DNA of 64,000 nucleotides from Eucalyptus grandis (Eukaryota; Streptophyta; Magnoliopsida; Myrtales; Myrtaceae). The stretch lies in assembly GCF_016545825.1 (NCBI RefSeq), contig NC_052620.1, positions 2,046,001 through 2,110,000 on the forward strand, in the 5' to 3' direction. Shown here one piece after another: positions 1 to 12,269 of the stretch (positions within the stretch are counted from its first letter, which is position 1; each line of letters opens with the position of its first letter). The position numbers and the translations under genes are program-made. The notes under the pieces were generated by a model. The model was given only the letters and a program-made list of their open reading frames with translations, was not told the origin of the DNA and did not search any database.

Positions 1-2762
1 AAGCATGATGTGTTATATATGGTTTGAGACTTTTTGAATTAGGTAAACTTGACCCCCTCCTCAATAAGACCCGCATATCTCTTATCCCAAAAGTGAAAAA
101 CCCAGAAAGCATAAGTCAATTTAGATCAATCAGCCTATGCAACTTCAGTTATAAAATTATTACCAAAGTGCTAGTGAATAGGTTGAAACCGTGGCTCTCT
201 GAAATCATAGCCACTAAACAAAGTGTTTTTATTAAAGGAAGACAAATCCAAGATAATATAATTATTGTTAGGAGGTATTGCATCAGTTGAGGATTAAAGA
301 AAGAAAAAAGAAGTTCTAGGCAATCCTAAAACTGGATATGCAGAAGGCCTATGACAGGTTGAGTGAGATTTTTTAAAAATGAGCATGTTAAAAACGGGGT
401 TAATGAATGATGGATTGAGCTAGTAATGTAATGTGTTTCCACTATTTCTTTTAGTATCAATGTAAATAGAGATACAACAAGTTACTTTTCACCTTCGTGA
501 GGGCTAAGACAAGGCGATCCATTGTCCTCTTATTTTTCATCTTGATGGCTAATGGTTTTTCATGGTTTATGCACAAAGCGATAGAAGACGGGAGTATCAA
601 ATGAATAAAACTTAACAGGTATTGCCCCACGTTGTCTCATCTATTATTTGTTGATGATGCCATATTCTTTATGGATGGAATAATCAGAGAATGTCAAAAC
701 TTGGCAAATATTCTGCATTGGTATTGCTATGCAATAGGTTAGGCTATTAATCTGAACAAATCATGAGTGCTTTTTAGCAAGGGCTGCCCTCTAAGCTTGA
801 AGAGGAATATGACACATGAACTATGGGTGCCAATCATTGAAAAAACGGGAAATACCTAAGAATACCATCGGATTGGGGACAGACAAAAAATGAGATATTT
901 GCATGGATTATTGCGAAAGTAAACACAAAGCTTGAAGGCTAGAAATAAAAATTATTAATCAAAGCAGGCAAAGAAATATTGATTAAGCGGTTGTATAGAC
1001 CCTTCCTCAATATGCAATGTCCATTTTCAAAATCCCCATCTTAGTATGTAAAGCCATCGATCAACGAATCACTGCATTTTGGTGGAAATAAAATGAATCC
1101 AAAAGAGGTATGTATTGAAAGAAATGGGAGGTCTTGAAATCCAAAAAAGATAAAGGGGGCCTCGGTTTCAAAGATTTAATTAATTTCAATAAGGCCATGC
1201 TAGGCAAACAAGCATGGAGACTCACAATCACCATCAGCACTATGGAGCCAGATTCTAAGAGGAGTCTACTATTCAAATGGGGACTTATGGAAGGCAAAAA
1301 CAGAGTAGCGTCCATCGTGGGGTTGGCGAAGCATACTAATAGGAAGGGATGCTATAGAATTGGAGGTAAGGTGGTTGGTGGGAGATGGGAAAAGAATCAA
1401 TATACACCAAGATAAATGGCTCCCAAGGGGAGTGATTGGAGGATTGGCGAATAAGGATGATCTTGAAAGGGTTGCTGAATTGATGAATTATGAAAGGAGA
1501 TTATGGGATGAATCTAAAATCCGTGATCTTTTTGATGACCAAGTAGTCAATGAAATTCTCTCGACCCCCATTAGCGCTCACCCACAGGAAGATAGACAGA
1601 TCTGGATGGGGAATAAAACAGGCACATACACAGTTAAGAGTGGCTACAGCAGGATCTGTTCATTGGCCAACAACCAAGACTAACAAAGCAATGACTTCCT
1701 ATCAGCCGCCGAGAACGTTATGGACTAGATTATGGGCACTTCCAGTCCCTCCAAAAGTAAGATTTTTTCTATGGAGTATATGTCAAAATGCTATTCCAAC
1801 AAAAGAAAATCTATTCAAGAGGAGAATTATACCTGATCCCTTGTGCCCCCTATGTTCTTGGTATCCCGAAACTATAGAGCATCTTTTCTTCCTCTGTAAA
1901 AAAAACCTGGCTAGTCTGGGTAGACCTGCGCCTCAACCTCTACAACAAGATTTCCTCAGTTACTCGGATGGACAAATGGATTGTAGATTTTTTGAAGAAA
2001 AAATGGACTCACCTATAGCAGAAACGGTGGCCTGCATAATATGGCTGATTTGGAAGCTTCAGAATGACGTTGTCTTCAGATCTTGACCCCCTAAGGCTAA
2101 TTCCATAGTAGATCTTGCCCAAACTCAGGTTCGAGCTTTCAAGAGATGGCATCTGAGCAAAGAAAATCAGAAAGCTAGAACACGACCTCATCCTGATCAC
2201 TGGTTAGCACCGGACAGCAACATCCTCAAACTTAACGTGGATTGTTCCTGGGCGAAGGGGGAGAAAACGAGCTCCATTGCTGGCATTTTGCGAGACTCTC
2301 GAGGGGTTCTGGTTGACGGTTTTGCCCAAGAAATCCACGTTGCTTCTCCTCTTCACGCCGAAGCCCTAGCGTTGCTACAAGGGCTGATCTTTTGAAACAG
2401 AACACAGGAACTCACATGGGAGAAGTACAGGGTTGGGAGAGAGAGCGAAGTAAAAGTGATAACTTTATGTTGGTGGAAACTCTATTGGGCCAAACTAAAG
2501 CCCCTTGGGCCGTGCGCAGCTTAATAGATGAAAGTAAATGAATTTTACAAAGTTTAACCTTTGTGTAGGTATCCTATTGCCCACGACAAGCCATCGATTG
2601 GACAGCAAAAGCGCATTGCCTCAAAACCCTTTTCCCAAATTGGTTATTTGCACCACCACAATTTCTCTGGAGTATTTTATGTTCTGAGTCCAATTTATCG
2701 TCTACTTGTAATCCTTGCTTTATGAATGAACGAATGAATTATTTCAGATCAAAAAAAAAAAA
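1..2762 (+). mobile_element. LINE (non-LTR retrotransposon), 3' part, decayed
   Basis: The segment reads as the 3' part of a plant L1-type LINE whose 5' end lies outside the window. In order it holds reverse transcriptase pieces, an RT active-site remnant, the C-terminal zinc-binding (zf-RVT) region and an RNase H-like region. It then has a non-coding tail that closes with a 12-nt poly(A) at 2751-2762, which fixes strand and 3' end. No LTRs are present. No clear target-site duplication can be read because the 5' end is missing. The coding frame is broken by many stops and shifts, so the copy is long dead. Confidence 0.88.
24..2400 (+). pseudogene. LINE ORF2 remnant: reverse transcriptase, zf-RVT, RNase H
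   Basis: This is a degraded ORF2 polyprotein. At 24-290 an 88-codon frame has the RT finger/palm signature (ISLIPKVKNPESISQFRSIS, then GRQIQDNI). At about 648-662 the residues FVDDA are the RT active site in the form typical of plant LINEs. At 1134-1250 KSKKDKGGLGFKDL matches the conserved block after the RT thumb. At about 1690-1900 the motif LWALPVPPKVRFFLW followed by CPLCS and HLFFLC is the zf-RVT domain. At about 2235-2395 LNVDCSWAKG to LHAEALALLQGL is the RVT_3 RNase H-like domain. These pieces lie in different frames separated by stops, so no active enzyme is expected. In active LINEs the protein nicks the target and primes cDNA synthesis from the element RNA. Confidence 0.85.
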
Positions 2763-3122
2763 TTCAAAGAAATATAATCTATTAGGAAATATCTGATGAG
2801 GCAAAGACAAACTTCAATAATTTTAGAGAATCTTGAAGACCGAGCAACTTGTAAACTGAAACGGTTTCTTTAATTGACTTTTTTTCTTTCTTGATATAAA
2901 GGAAATAACTAAAGAACTGTTTTTCAGGAAATTGGCCCTCAATAGGCAAATTAGGAAGGTCTTCGTTCAATAACTAGAGAATTGTTCTTTACACCCGAGA
3001 TTAATTTTTATATGTGAAGGTTCGAATGTTCTGAATTGAATAATTTACTGCCGTCCAAAATCAAGTAATGCAAATTAGGAAAATTATATTCGTGGTTGGA
3101 TTCGTGGAATCGTGATCAAGAA

Positions 3123-3279
3123 GCAGAAGTAATATTGACCTTCCTACAGTGCGTTGAAGTGTTTGGTTGAAATTGGAAACTGCACTGGGGGCTTCGAATT
3201 TGACTAGGACTTGTTCAAGGTGGGTTCTTATAAGAACTACAAACTTCAACGCACAGGAAGAAGGTCAATATTTCCTGCA
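3123..3279. repeat. Imperfect inverted repeat (foldback, about 40-bp arms)
   Basis: The segment at 3131-3160 (core ttgaccttcctacagtgcgt) recurs in reverse complement at 3242-3272. The match extends outward a few bases to give arms of roughly 40 bp around an 80-bp loop. The arms differ by small indels. It could be a short MITE, a decayed inverted duplication, or a precursor-like hairpin. I see no coding function. The ORFs crossing it on both strands look incidental. Confidence 0.55.
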
Positions 3280-3481
3280 AGTAGATTGGAGCTCCTTCAG
3301 AAGCGCTGTTTTCTTGTTTGATCTATTGGCTTGTTTTATCTATTTTATTGTTCAATTGCTTACTTTCACAGCAAATCATGCATCAGAACAACTTTTATTC
3401 TAGAGGCATCTTCCCAACAAAAGCTGACTCCACCACGGCACGACAACAAAAAATCGCTCCACACAATCGCCGGCCTTACTC

Positions 3482-3700
3482 ATGAATGGACCGAGAGACA
3501 ATGACAGCAAAGAGAATACTTATCAGCTTTTCAGTGGAAAGCCGGCTCTCCAAATAGTCAGCAAGGTTTACAAGCGAGATGATGGGCCTAATTTTTACTT
3601 CTTCTCAACAATACTGGAGGGCTTTTTTGGCTCAATCATGAAACCAAAATCGATGGACGAAGCAGCACCGTCGAAAGGGAAGGAGCATAAAGTTGAGTAG
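3482..3700 (+). CDS. Unrecognised 72-codon ORF
   Basis: A short uninterrupted frame starts with ATG (MNGPRDNDSKENTYQLF) and ends in a lysine/glutamate-rich tail. I recognise no domain, signal peptide or membrane segment. It lies in otherwise non-coding DNA about 720 bp beyond the LINE tail. It may be chance, or an exon of a gene whose other exons I cannot see. Confidence 0.12.
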   Translation: MNGPRDNDSKENTYQLFSGKPALQIVSKVYKRDDGPNFYFFSTILEGFFGSIMKPKSMDEAAPSKGKEHKVE

Positions 3701-3968
3701 AAGGGAGTAAAGTTTGTCCCTCGCCCATATTAATTCGCAAACTATTTAGGAGTGATTACTAATTAGGTTGATGATTTTAATTGTTTTTATGGTTTTTGTT
3801 GAAATTTCAGGGTGATTAGGTTTTAGGTAATTTCCATACTTTTGTTAATTTTAGTATTGTTGCATGAAAAACTCCATGAAATTTGGGCGCTAAGAATTGG
3901 GCAATCGCCTTCGACAACTATTAATGTTTTGTGCCTTTCATGTTTAGTTTTAGTTGTTTTCTTGTAAT

Positions 3969-4013
3969 TCACACACGCATGCACACACGTATACATATAC
4001 ATATACATATGCA
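3969..4013. repeat. AC/TA-rich microsatellite
   Basis: A run of mixed CA and TACATA units makes a simple-sequence tract. The Met/Tyr-rich ORF read from its reverse strand is an artefact of this repeat. Confidence 0.8.
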
Positions 4014-4449
4014 TTTAATAAAGTAATTCTTCCATCCAATTGGGCAAATATATACACAAACGTTTAACCACCATACTATAACATATTGCAGCCAATTTGC
4101 TTCAAGTCCATTGCAGATGCTTCGAGATTTTCAGATTCTTTTACTTTTGACTTGACGTTTTCATATTTCGTTTATGAATAGGCATAATCAATGAGAATTA
4201 CTAATCTTAAGTAATTAAATGCTATATATCTCTTTATCTTGGTATTTCCTTTGATTGTTTCAACTCTTCTTCTTCTTTTGAGTATTTTTTCTATGATTTG
4301 TTTTGGTCGGCTTTTGATTAAGACCAGTGCAACGACACAGAAATTCGTGATATGTCCGTGTAGTTATTATCCCTTGAAATCTAAATACATAAACCATTTG
4401 GGAAAATTCTGGTTTATCAACATATCTCTATTTTTTAAGTTTTTTTAAA

Positions 4450-5324
4450 CCAATAAGCACTTCAGACAAAGAATGACTTATCCTAGGATTCATAACTAGT
4501 TTAGAAAACCTATGGTATTTGTGTCAATTAAGTCCTAAATTTTTTAATTAAATTAATTTAATCATAAAATTTTTCACATTAATAATAATTCAGTTCTTCC
4601 TGTCAATTTTGGTTAGTTGGCATTAACATGGACGCCAGCCGGCCGTCGAACCATGATGTGGCAATTTTTAAATAATTTTTACTTTTTTCAAATTTTTTAT
4701 TAATTTTTCCTTCTTCTTTTTTTAATACATTTTCCTCTTCTTCCTCTTCACTTCTTCTCCTATAGTGGCTAACAAGCCTCCGGCGGCTCATTGGCCACTG
4801 GGTGATGGCCATGAAGCCCTTCTGAATGGTAGCAAGGTTCGCAATCCTTGCATAAAAAATTAAGTACTAATTTTGAACTCCTATCAAAAATAATTTTCAT
4901 TAAATTGCAAGGCATATAGACATTAGGAGTTTTTGCATTAATAGTAATATAAAAATTTAAATAAAAAATTAAAAAGGAAAGAAAAGGATAAAAAAATTAA
5001 TTAAAAAAGATAAAAAGAAAAGAAAATGGAAAAAAGAAAAAGAAAAAGAGCCGGGCCGAGGGCGGGTCGGCCCGGACCTCTTTCTTTTTGCCTTTCCTTT
5101 TCTTTCTTTTCACTGGGAATGGCCCAGCCTTCGCTTCCTCTCCCTCTCTTTACCAAATGTGTTCGTAGAAAAGAGAACACTAGAACATTGACAAGGAAGG
5201 ATAGAGGATGGTGCTGAACGAGGGGGAGGACGAGGCGAATGTTGCGCTCGATGCTTGACCAAGAATGTCCCGGTACGGGCAGATCAACACGGCTGGCGTC
5301 GCCACTTGAGAATGAGAGAGGAAC

Positions 5325-5361
<37 letters not shown>

Positions 5362-5696
5362 TTTTGGGGCGGGTGGGGGGATATTCGGCTTATTCTTCTT
5401 CTTTTTCAGCTAAAAAAAACAGAGGGAGGGGATGGAGAGAGACGAGACACAGAGCCGAGCTTCATTCTCTACTGAGCGTTACCCGATCGTCCCAGACGCA
5501 AGCCAACGACCTCTAGCCGACGTCAATGACCTCCATGGCCTCCTCTGCCGCGGCGACCAAATTCCGAGTGAGTTTTCTTTGGGGTTCCATCCACTTTTAT
5601 ACAAGGATTTGGCTCGGCGACATCGAGGCAGCCGAACATAGCTCGATTCGATTTGGGCTCACCATCTGGTCGTCTTTGCCGAGCCGGGTAGGGACC
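4450..5696. other. Non-coding DNA with GC-rich repeat patches
   Basis: AT-rich sequence alternates with two GC-rich patches: about 4630-4820 (ccggccgtcga, cctccggcggctc) and about 5050-5300 (ccgggccgaggcgggtcg type). This layout, an AT-rich arm plus a GC-rich core, is also seen in the inverted-repeat elements at 11230, 37632 and 48445, so these are probably parts of related elements. I could not define ends here. The short ORFs have no recognisable domain. The piece at 5400-5696 is the left flank of the Copia-1 insertion. Confidence 0.4.
5327..5360. repeat. (ATT)n microsatellite
   Basis: About eleven uninterrupted ATT triplets followed by a T run and a G-rich stretch. Confidence 0.95.
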
Positions 5697-5953
5697 TATC
5701 ATAAATCGAGAAGAAAGAATATAGGAAGAGAGAATGTGGAATTTCATGTTGCGGAAAATTGTATCATCTTTCTCATTCTTTTCTGTATATGATACAACCA
5801 TGTATATACCATACAAGACCTTCAATAAAAAAGTAAATGATTTTTTCCTAATCTTTTTAGTCCTAAAATAACCACATTATCCTATGAATTACAACCAATA
5901 CAAATCATCAATCAGAATCAATCATTAATCAAAATCGAAACATATCTTCAACA
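5697..5953 (-). repeat. Copia-1 3' LTR
   Basis: This is the downstream LTR of the minus-strand element. It begins on the minus strand as TGTTGAAGATATG directly after the purine-rich tract at about 5954-5962. It matches 12000-12263 over its whole length apart from scattered substitutions and a small indel near the promoter-side end. Confidence 0.88.
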
Positions 5954-8900
5954 CTCCCCCTCAAGCTGGTGGCTTGTATATATCCAAGACCTTGACTTGT
6001 TTAGAAGATATGTATACTGTCTCTGACAAAGGGGTTTAGTGAAAATATTTGCTGGTTGTTCCATGGTCCTTATCCCTTTGGTTTCGATGATCCCTTCTTT
6101 GATCTTCTCTCGAGTAAAGTGGCAATCAACTTCTATATGCTTTGTCCTTTCATGTAGTACAGGATTCGCCGCAAGCTTGAGTGCCGAATCATTGTCACAG
6201 AAGAGTAATGTTGGACCTTTAACTTGTACCCCAAGGTCTAGAAGCAAGCCTTGAAGCCACACTATCTCACAAACTGTCTTTGCCATGGATCTATACTCAG
6301 CTTCTGCTGATGATAAGGATATAGTGGATTGTTTCTTTGTTTTCCATGAAAGCAGTGACTCCCCAAATTTGATGCAAAAACCAGTGATAGGCCTTCTACT
6401 CATAAGACATGTGGCGTAATCTGCATCACAATAAGCTGTCATCTCCATATTACATCTTCTGGAAAGGAGTATTCCTAGTCCTGGACAACTCTTCAGGTAT
6501 TTCACCACCTTCAAAGCTGCATTCATGTGTGATAGCTTTGGGCTGTGCATGAACTGATTGAGAGTTTGTACTGCATAACAAATATCCAGCCGAGTCATAG
6601 TGAGGTAGATAAGCTTCCCAACAAGTCTTTGATAGCTTATCGGGTCTTTCAATAGTGGATCATCAGAGGAGGCAACGTTCCAGCATCATAGTCAACACTG
6701 GTCAACTTGGCATTCTATTCGATGGGAATGATTGATGGTTTGCATCTTGATAGTCCTGCTTCTGATATAATCTCCATCACAAACTTTCGTTGACTAAGTG
6801 AAATCCCCAGATCAGAGCGAGCTATCTATATTCCAAGAAAATACTTAGGTGACCCTAAGTCTTTGATGTGAAAAGACAAATGTAGGTAGTTCTTTAGCTT
6901 CTTTATAGCAGAATCATCATTTCCCATAATGAGTATGTCATCAATATAAATCATCAAGTATATGGACGATGCACCTTTTGCCCAGGTGAACAATGCGTAA
7001 TCATGTTTGGATTGCTGGAACCTTGCTCTCATAAGTGCAGTAGTAAACTTGGCGTACCACTGTTGAGAAGCCTGTTTCAATCCATAAAGAGATTTGTGGA
7101 GACGACATACCTTAGACTCCCCCTGTCTCCGTAATCCTTGTGGAAGGTCCATGTAAATATCCTCTTCTAGATCTCCATGAAGAAAAGCATTGTGGACATC
7201 CATTTGATGCAATGACCAGTTGCGAAAGGCAACAACTGATAAGAAAGAATGGACCGTGACATCTTTGGTGACTGGAGAAAATGTCTCATGGTAGTCAAAA
7301 CCTTCTTGTTGTGTAAAACCCTTGGCCACCAGCCGAGCCTTTTATCGTTCCACAGAGCCATTTGCTCTATATTTTATCTTATAGACCCATTTACATCCAA
7401 TGGGTTTACGATCAGAAGGTAAAGACACAATATCCCAAGTGTGATTATTAATCAGGGCCTTGAGTTTCACCTCCATCGCCTTTTGCCAGCGATCATCTTG
7501 TATAGCCTCGTCATAATTTGAAGGCTCTTTTTCCTCATAAATTCGGCTAATGCAGCATAAATGATCTGACGACAAGCGATTGAAAGCCACATATGAGGAT
7601 ATAGGATAACGGGTACCTGATGATAATGATGAGGAACAGACATAATCTTTGGTCCAGGTTGGTAGACGAATTATTCGACTTGATCATCGAGGTGGCTCAT
7701 CCGGTATCTTCAAGGATGATTCTTCAATGCTTCCAGATTCTTCGTTGTTTGTCTCCTGGGATTGCTATTCCATGAGTTGTTCCCGATCAGAAATGTCGTC
7801 ATATGAACCATTGGGCGGTGGTGAGGGCAATGGTGAAGAAAATTCTGTATCTTCTATATGATTTCTTGGAGGGGAGCTAATGAGAATAGATTCTCCAGTA
7901 GATAGATCTTCTTTCGATAGGAATGGACGACCAGTTCTCATATCTTTTGCAGACATAGAAGTAGTATCTTGAAAAGGGAAGATGTCATAATGAAAAACCA
8001 CATCCCGGCTGACGAAGAATTCTCCGGTAGACTGTTCATAAACTCTATAACCCTTCTTTAAGTTGGGATATCCCATGAAAACACACCTCCTAGCCCGAGG
8101 AGACATTTTATCTCGGGCTCCAACTGTAGCCACATAGCATAGACAGCCAAATACTTTGAGATGACTCAGATCTGGTTTCCTTCCATACAATAATTCAAAC
8201 GGAGTTTTCCCTTTTAGAATGCGTGATGGCATACGGTTTATAAGATACGGTGCAGTAATCACATAATCTCCCCAAAAATCTTCAGGTATGGATGCTTGGA
8301 ACTTAAGGGCACGTGCCACTTCTAAGAGATGACGGTGCTTTCACTCAACAACCCCATTTTGTTGTGGGGTATAAGTGCATGTACTTTTATGCAGAATTCC
8401 ATTTGAGGATAGAAAAGACTTACAATCTCTATTGAAGAATTCCATCCCATTATCAGTGCGAATGCGACGAACCGATTTTCCAAACTGAGTTTTGGATAAG
8501 GAAAGGAAGATTTTAAGATAAGAAAGAACTTGAGCCTTTGATTGTATGAGGAAGACCAAAGTGGCATGTGAAAAATCATCCACAATTGTAAGAAAAATCT
8601 TGAACCGTCATGATTTATTGTGTTATATGGTCCCCAAACATCAGCATGAATTAAAGAAAAAATGTCGTCTACTTGAGTTGTACTATTCTGAAAAGGTGTA
8701 CGAGTTTGTTTTGCCAAAGCGCAAATGGGACATTGAGGACTGGGGAAAGAAGTAGTGTGACCCAATCTTTTATGATAAATAAAATTTCTTTCATTGGCAA
8801 CAATGTTACACAATGATTTATTGAATGCAACAGAGGATAATGTAAAATTGTTTGGAATATCAACCTAGAAATATAATCCTTGATAGACTTTACCCAAACC

Positions 8901-11046
8901 CATCAGTTTGCTAGTCAAAAGGGCCTGAAATAAACATTTGTCATGGTCAAAAGTGACATGACAAGAATTTTCTTCACAAACTCGAAAGATTGATATGAGA
9001 TTAAAGTGGAAAGTGGGGACATAAAGGACATTTTTGAGGGTAATGAGTGAACTAAGTTTCACAGTGCCAGTCATTCCAACATGTGTAGTACTTCCATTGG
9101 GGAGCTGAACTGATATTGGATAAGATAATTTATTGACATTGGAAAAGAATTTTTGATTGTAAACAATATGATTACTAGCTCCTGTATCAATGATCCATTC
9201 ATCATTTGAAATTGAGTTCATCAGGCAGTAAGAAATACTTGTGAAACTTCCTGCCTTGTCAGAAGGATCCAATTTCTTCAGAGCTTCCATCAGCTCTTGA
9301 TATTCCCTATGATTAATTGACTTGTCAGCTAAATTTCCTGTCACCTGAAAGACAGTTGAAAACTTTCCCTTTTCTTTTTCACCCGGTCTACCATAACAAT
9401 TTTCAACTGTGTGATGCGGGCATTTACAATATTCACAATAGAGCTTACCCTTTCCCTTGTGATTATTGTGTTTTATAAATGGTGAGGGCCTGTTCACGGC
9501 ATGGGCCGCCGTACCCCCATATAGGCTTTCAAATGTTGCGAAAAAATGGCCTCTTGGGCCGTTAGGCCCAGAAAAAAATTGCCCGTGTGGGCCTTCGGAG
9601 CCATATAAGCCCCCAGCTTGTGGACCGTTTGATTCAGGAGCCGCGCCTTTCTATGAGCCATCGGATCAGCAGCCCCGAGGATCGATCTTGAGCCGTCGGA
9701 TCGGCCAGAGAAATCACGGTCATCGATTGACCGTATAAAAGGCCTAGGGTTTTCGTGAAACCCTAGATTGGGTCCTCGACCCTCTCTCCCTCAGTGGCTC
9801 CTTTGTGGAACCCTAGATTTCTTCCTCCTGTGATTTTCTGTAGCAGGTGAGGGGAAACCCTTGCCGCTAGAGCCACACTTTTGCCTTCTTTGCCGAGATC
9901 TGTTGCTCTCTGCTGGTTCTCCTCTTGGATAGCAAGCTAGTAGATGTGGTCAAGGTTTGGCATCGGCTCCATGGTTAAAATCTACGATCGAAACGAAAGG
10001 TAAGATTCATTTAGTATGAGGATGAATCTTATTGCCTTCTCCCTATCTCGCATCTTTTTGTATTGCTGCAAAATCGGCTTCGGCCAGTCAAATCTTTATT
10101 CGGCCACTTCCAATTCATTCCATAGACTTGAAAGTTTGTTAAAAATTGCAGCAACAGTCATGTTTTCCTGCTTTAAACTCGAGATCTGTTGCGTCAAGGA
10201 GACAATTTTGACTTGATCTAATTTTCCATACATCTCCTTGATGTTTTCCCACGTTTGTTTTGAGCCCTTCGTTGGGGGAAGACCCACTGCGTCTTCGGGG
10301 GTGAGACTGTTTCCGATCCACATTCTGACTAGCTGATTACATTTTTTCCAAAGCCGCGCTAGTCGTTCGTCGGACGGAATTGGAACCGTTTTGTCAATGA
10401 AGCCCTCCTTATCTTTCGTTACCAAAGCGCGTTGGAAGTCGCGTGACCAACTCGAGTAATTATTTGGTCTAGTTAACTGTTGAGCAACGATCTTCAGTTT
10501 TGGTCCGTCGGCATTTGTTGTGAAAAGAAGGTTGCCGGGCTTCGGGCGACTATTGGCAATGTAGATCTGGTACGAGAAGAGACCTGGTGGTGGATTCGGG
10601 TATGGGTTTGCTCCTAAACCCGACCCCTCAGATCCGATCATGTTGCCTGCATTTGGAAAAAAAGAACCCAAACTAGGGTAGGGATTTGTTCCCATGCCCG
10701 GTTCGATTGATCCGCCCATTTACTGTGAACTGGTGTTTGCGCCTGCCCTATTGCTGGCTGGTAGGCCTTCATCAAATCGAAATCCTTGCAATGATGCATT
10801 TGGGTTGATCCCATAGTACCAAGGATGTGGTACCCATTGGTAAGGTTTGCTCGAATAGGGTTGCCCTAAATTTGCCTGAGCTAGAATAGGTACCCATTGT
10901 GTATGCTGAATTTGAGTCCGCGGCTGCCTTTGTTCTTCGGAAATGATGACAACAGATGATGATTCCTGGATCTGTGAGATTGGTGGTGTTGTTTCTATTG
11001 CAGGCTGATCACCGGATCCTGAGGTAAGAGTCTGTGGGTTTGTCAT
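5948..11046 (-). pseudogene. Copia-1 gag-pol polyprotein remnant
   Basis: Reading from 11046 down, the gag N-terminus (MTNPQTLTSGSGDQ) is broken by an in-frame stop at 10720-10722 and continues to about 9500 with further stops and shifts. A zinc knuckle CEYCKCPHHTVENC lies near 9430 and the protease DTGA near 9190. Integrase pieces at 8813-7765 include NGMEFF and TPQQNGVVE. RT at 7590-6826 carries the conserved FLHGDLEEDIYM and the active site YIDDILIMG, with an in-frame TAA near 7341. RNase H at 6652-5948 includes SAEAEYRSMA and TKHIEVDCHF. The gag-to-knuckle stretch 9500-10100 is continuous gag with broken frames, not an insertion: read on the minus strand in shifting frames it still encodes gag-like sequence such as ILTMEPMPNLDHIY. 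No functional protein is expected. Confidence 0.88.
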
Positions 11047-11090
11047 GAGGAAGATTTTCTAAAAGAACTATTTTGCATATTTGCTTTTGA

Positions 11091-11230
11091 AGAAAGAAAG
11101 GTGAATGGAAGCTATCTTGTTCTACGAGTGTTGCAGCAACAGGAAACAAGGAAGAGACAGAGAAAGAAAGGTGAATGGAAGCTGTCCTGTTCTATGAGCA
11201 TTGTAGCAAGAGGAAATAGGGAAGAGATAG
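11091..11230. repeat. 70-bp tandem duplication in the Copia-1 leader
   Basis: Two adjacent 70-bp units (11091-11160 and 11161-11230) start agaaagaaaggtgaatggaa and differ at about ten sites. They lie between the gag start and the nested inverted-repeat element, in the untranslated leader of Copia-1. Confidence 0.85.
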
Positions 11231-11942
11231 GGCCTGCATGTTTTTATTCCTTGTTTCGTTCAAGAACAAAAATTGTGTTTTTTTGTTCCTAGGAACAAAA
11301 TTGGAACAAAAAAAAAGAAAAAAAAAAAAAACTTGTTTTTTGTTCCTTAAACGATTTTGAAGAAACACTTCTTCTTCTCTCTCTCTTATATTTTCTTCTT
11401 CTTCTCTTCTTCTTTTTCTTTGGCTGGCGATCGGCCGTCAAGGGCTGATGACGCCGTCGAGGGTCGGCGACCTCGTTGGAGCATCGCCGACCCCCGGCGA
11501 GGCCAAGCCTCGCCCGCGCTGCGAGGCCGAGCCTCGCCTTGGCTCGGCGAGCTCGGCCTCGCCCGGATCCGGCGAGGCCGAGGCTCGGGCGAGGCTTGGG
11601 CTCGCCTAGATCCAAGATCGGCGAGGCCGAGCCTCGCCGGGGCCGGCGACGCTCGGCCTCGTCGGATTTGGGCGAGGCTCGGCCTTGCCATGGCCGGGCG
11701 AGGCTGGGTGAAAGAAGAAAAATAAAAAAGAAAGGAAAATGAAAAATAAAATAAAAATATTAAAAATTAAAAGAAACAAAAAAAGAATAAAAATTTACCA
11801 AACGTGTTTTTATTCATTTTTTTATTCCCGAACAAGTTTACTAAATGCAACTTTCTGGTTAAAAACTGTTTCCCGAACGAAACATTTTTTCTATTTGCAT
11901 TCCCTAGAACAAAAAAAGAAGTAAGTGTTTCCATGTAGCCCC
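11230..11942. mobile_element. Inverted-repeat element (MITE-like) with GC-rich core, nested in Copia-1
   Basis: The left end gggcctgcatg is mirrored by the right end catgtagcccc. Inside are AT-rich arms with gttcc/ggaac palindromes and a roughly 300-bp GC-rich core built from repeats of gcgaggccgagcctcgcc. The flanks share only ATA, so the family assignment is weak. By comparison with the elements at 37632 and 48445 it may be PIF/Harbinger-like. The long overlapping Arg/Ala/Pro-rich ORFs on both strands are by-products of the GC-rich palindromes and are not genes. Confidence 0.65.
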
Positions 11943-11999
11943 ATAGAAACTATTTCAGGCGCAAAAGCTATGCCGGGATCAAGACACGCTCCGATACCA

Positions 12000-12263
12000 T
12001 GTCACAAATCAAGAAGAAAGAATACAGGAAGAGAGAATGTGGAATTTCGTGTGCGGAAAATGGTATCATCTTTCTCATTCTTTTCTCTATATGATACAAC
12101 CATGTATATACTGTACAAGACCTTCAATAAAAAAGTAAATGATTTTTTCCTAATCTTTTTAGTCCTAAAATAACTACATTATCCTATCAATTACAACCAA
12201 TACAAATCATCAATCAGAATCAATCATCAATCATAATCAAAATCTCCAAACATATCTTCAATT
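12000..12263 (-). repeat. Copia-1 5' LTR
   Basis: Upstream LTR of the minus-strand element. On the minus strand it ends ...GTGACA immediately before the primer-binding site TGGTATCGGAGCG at 11987-11999. It should carry the promoter of the element. The copy is mutated at its outer edge (cttcaatt where the other LTR has cttcaaca). Confidence 0.88.
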
Positions 12264-12269
12264 GGACAC

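Larger units (their letters stand above)
5697..12263 (-). mobile_element. Copia-1: complete but decayed Ty1/Copia LTR retrotransposon
   Basis: Two direct repeats of about 260 bp (5697-5953 and 12000-12263) flank gag-pol remnants on the minus strand in the Copia order: gag, protease, integrase, RT, RNase H. Next to the upstream LTR the minus strand reads TGGTATCGGAGCG, a primer-binding site for initiator Met-tRNA with one change. Next to the downstream LTR is the polypurine tract (ctccccctc on plus). The LTRs differ at roughly 15 aligned sites plus indels (about 6% by eye), so this insertion is clearly older than Copia-2. The flanks ggacc (5692-5696) and ggaca (12264-12268) fit a 5-bp target duplication with one change. 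A 0.7-kb inverted-repeat element is nested in the leader. Confidence 0.9.

Noticed and set aside
9466..9780. TATA-like box (tataaaagg) and a cctagggttt motif suggesting a plus-strand promoter and a 90-codon ORF
   Set aside because: On the minus strand the same stretch is continuous, frame-shifted Copia-1 gag up to the zinc knuckle, so the promoter look is incidental and there is no insertion there.
11289..11742. Overlapping ORFs of up to 122 codons on both strands, rich in Arg, Ala and Pro
   Set aside because: They arise from palindromic GC-rich repeat words within the nested inverted-repeat element.
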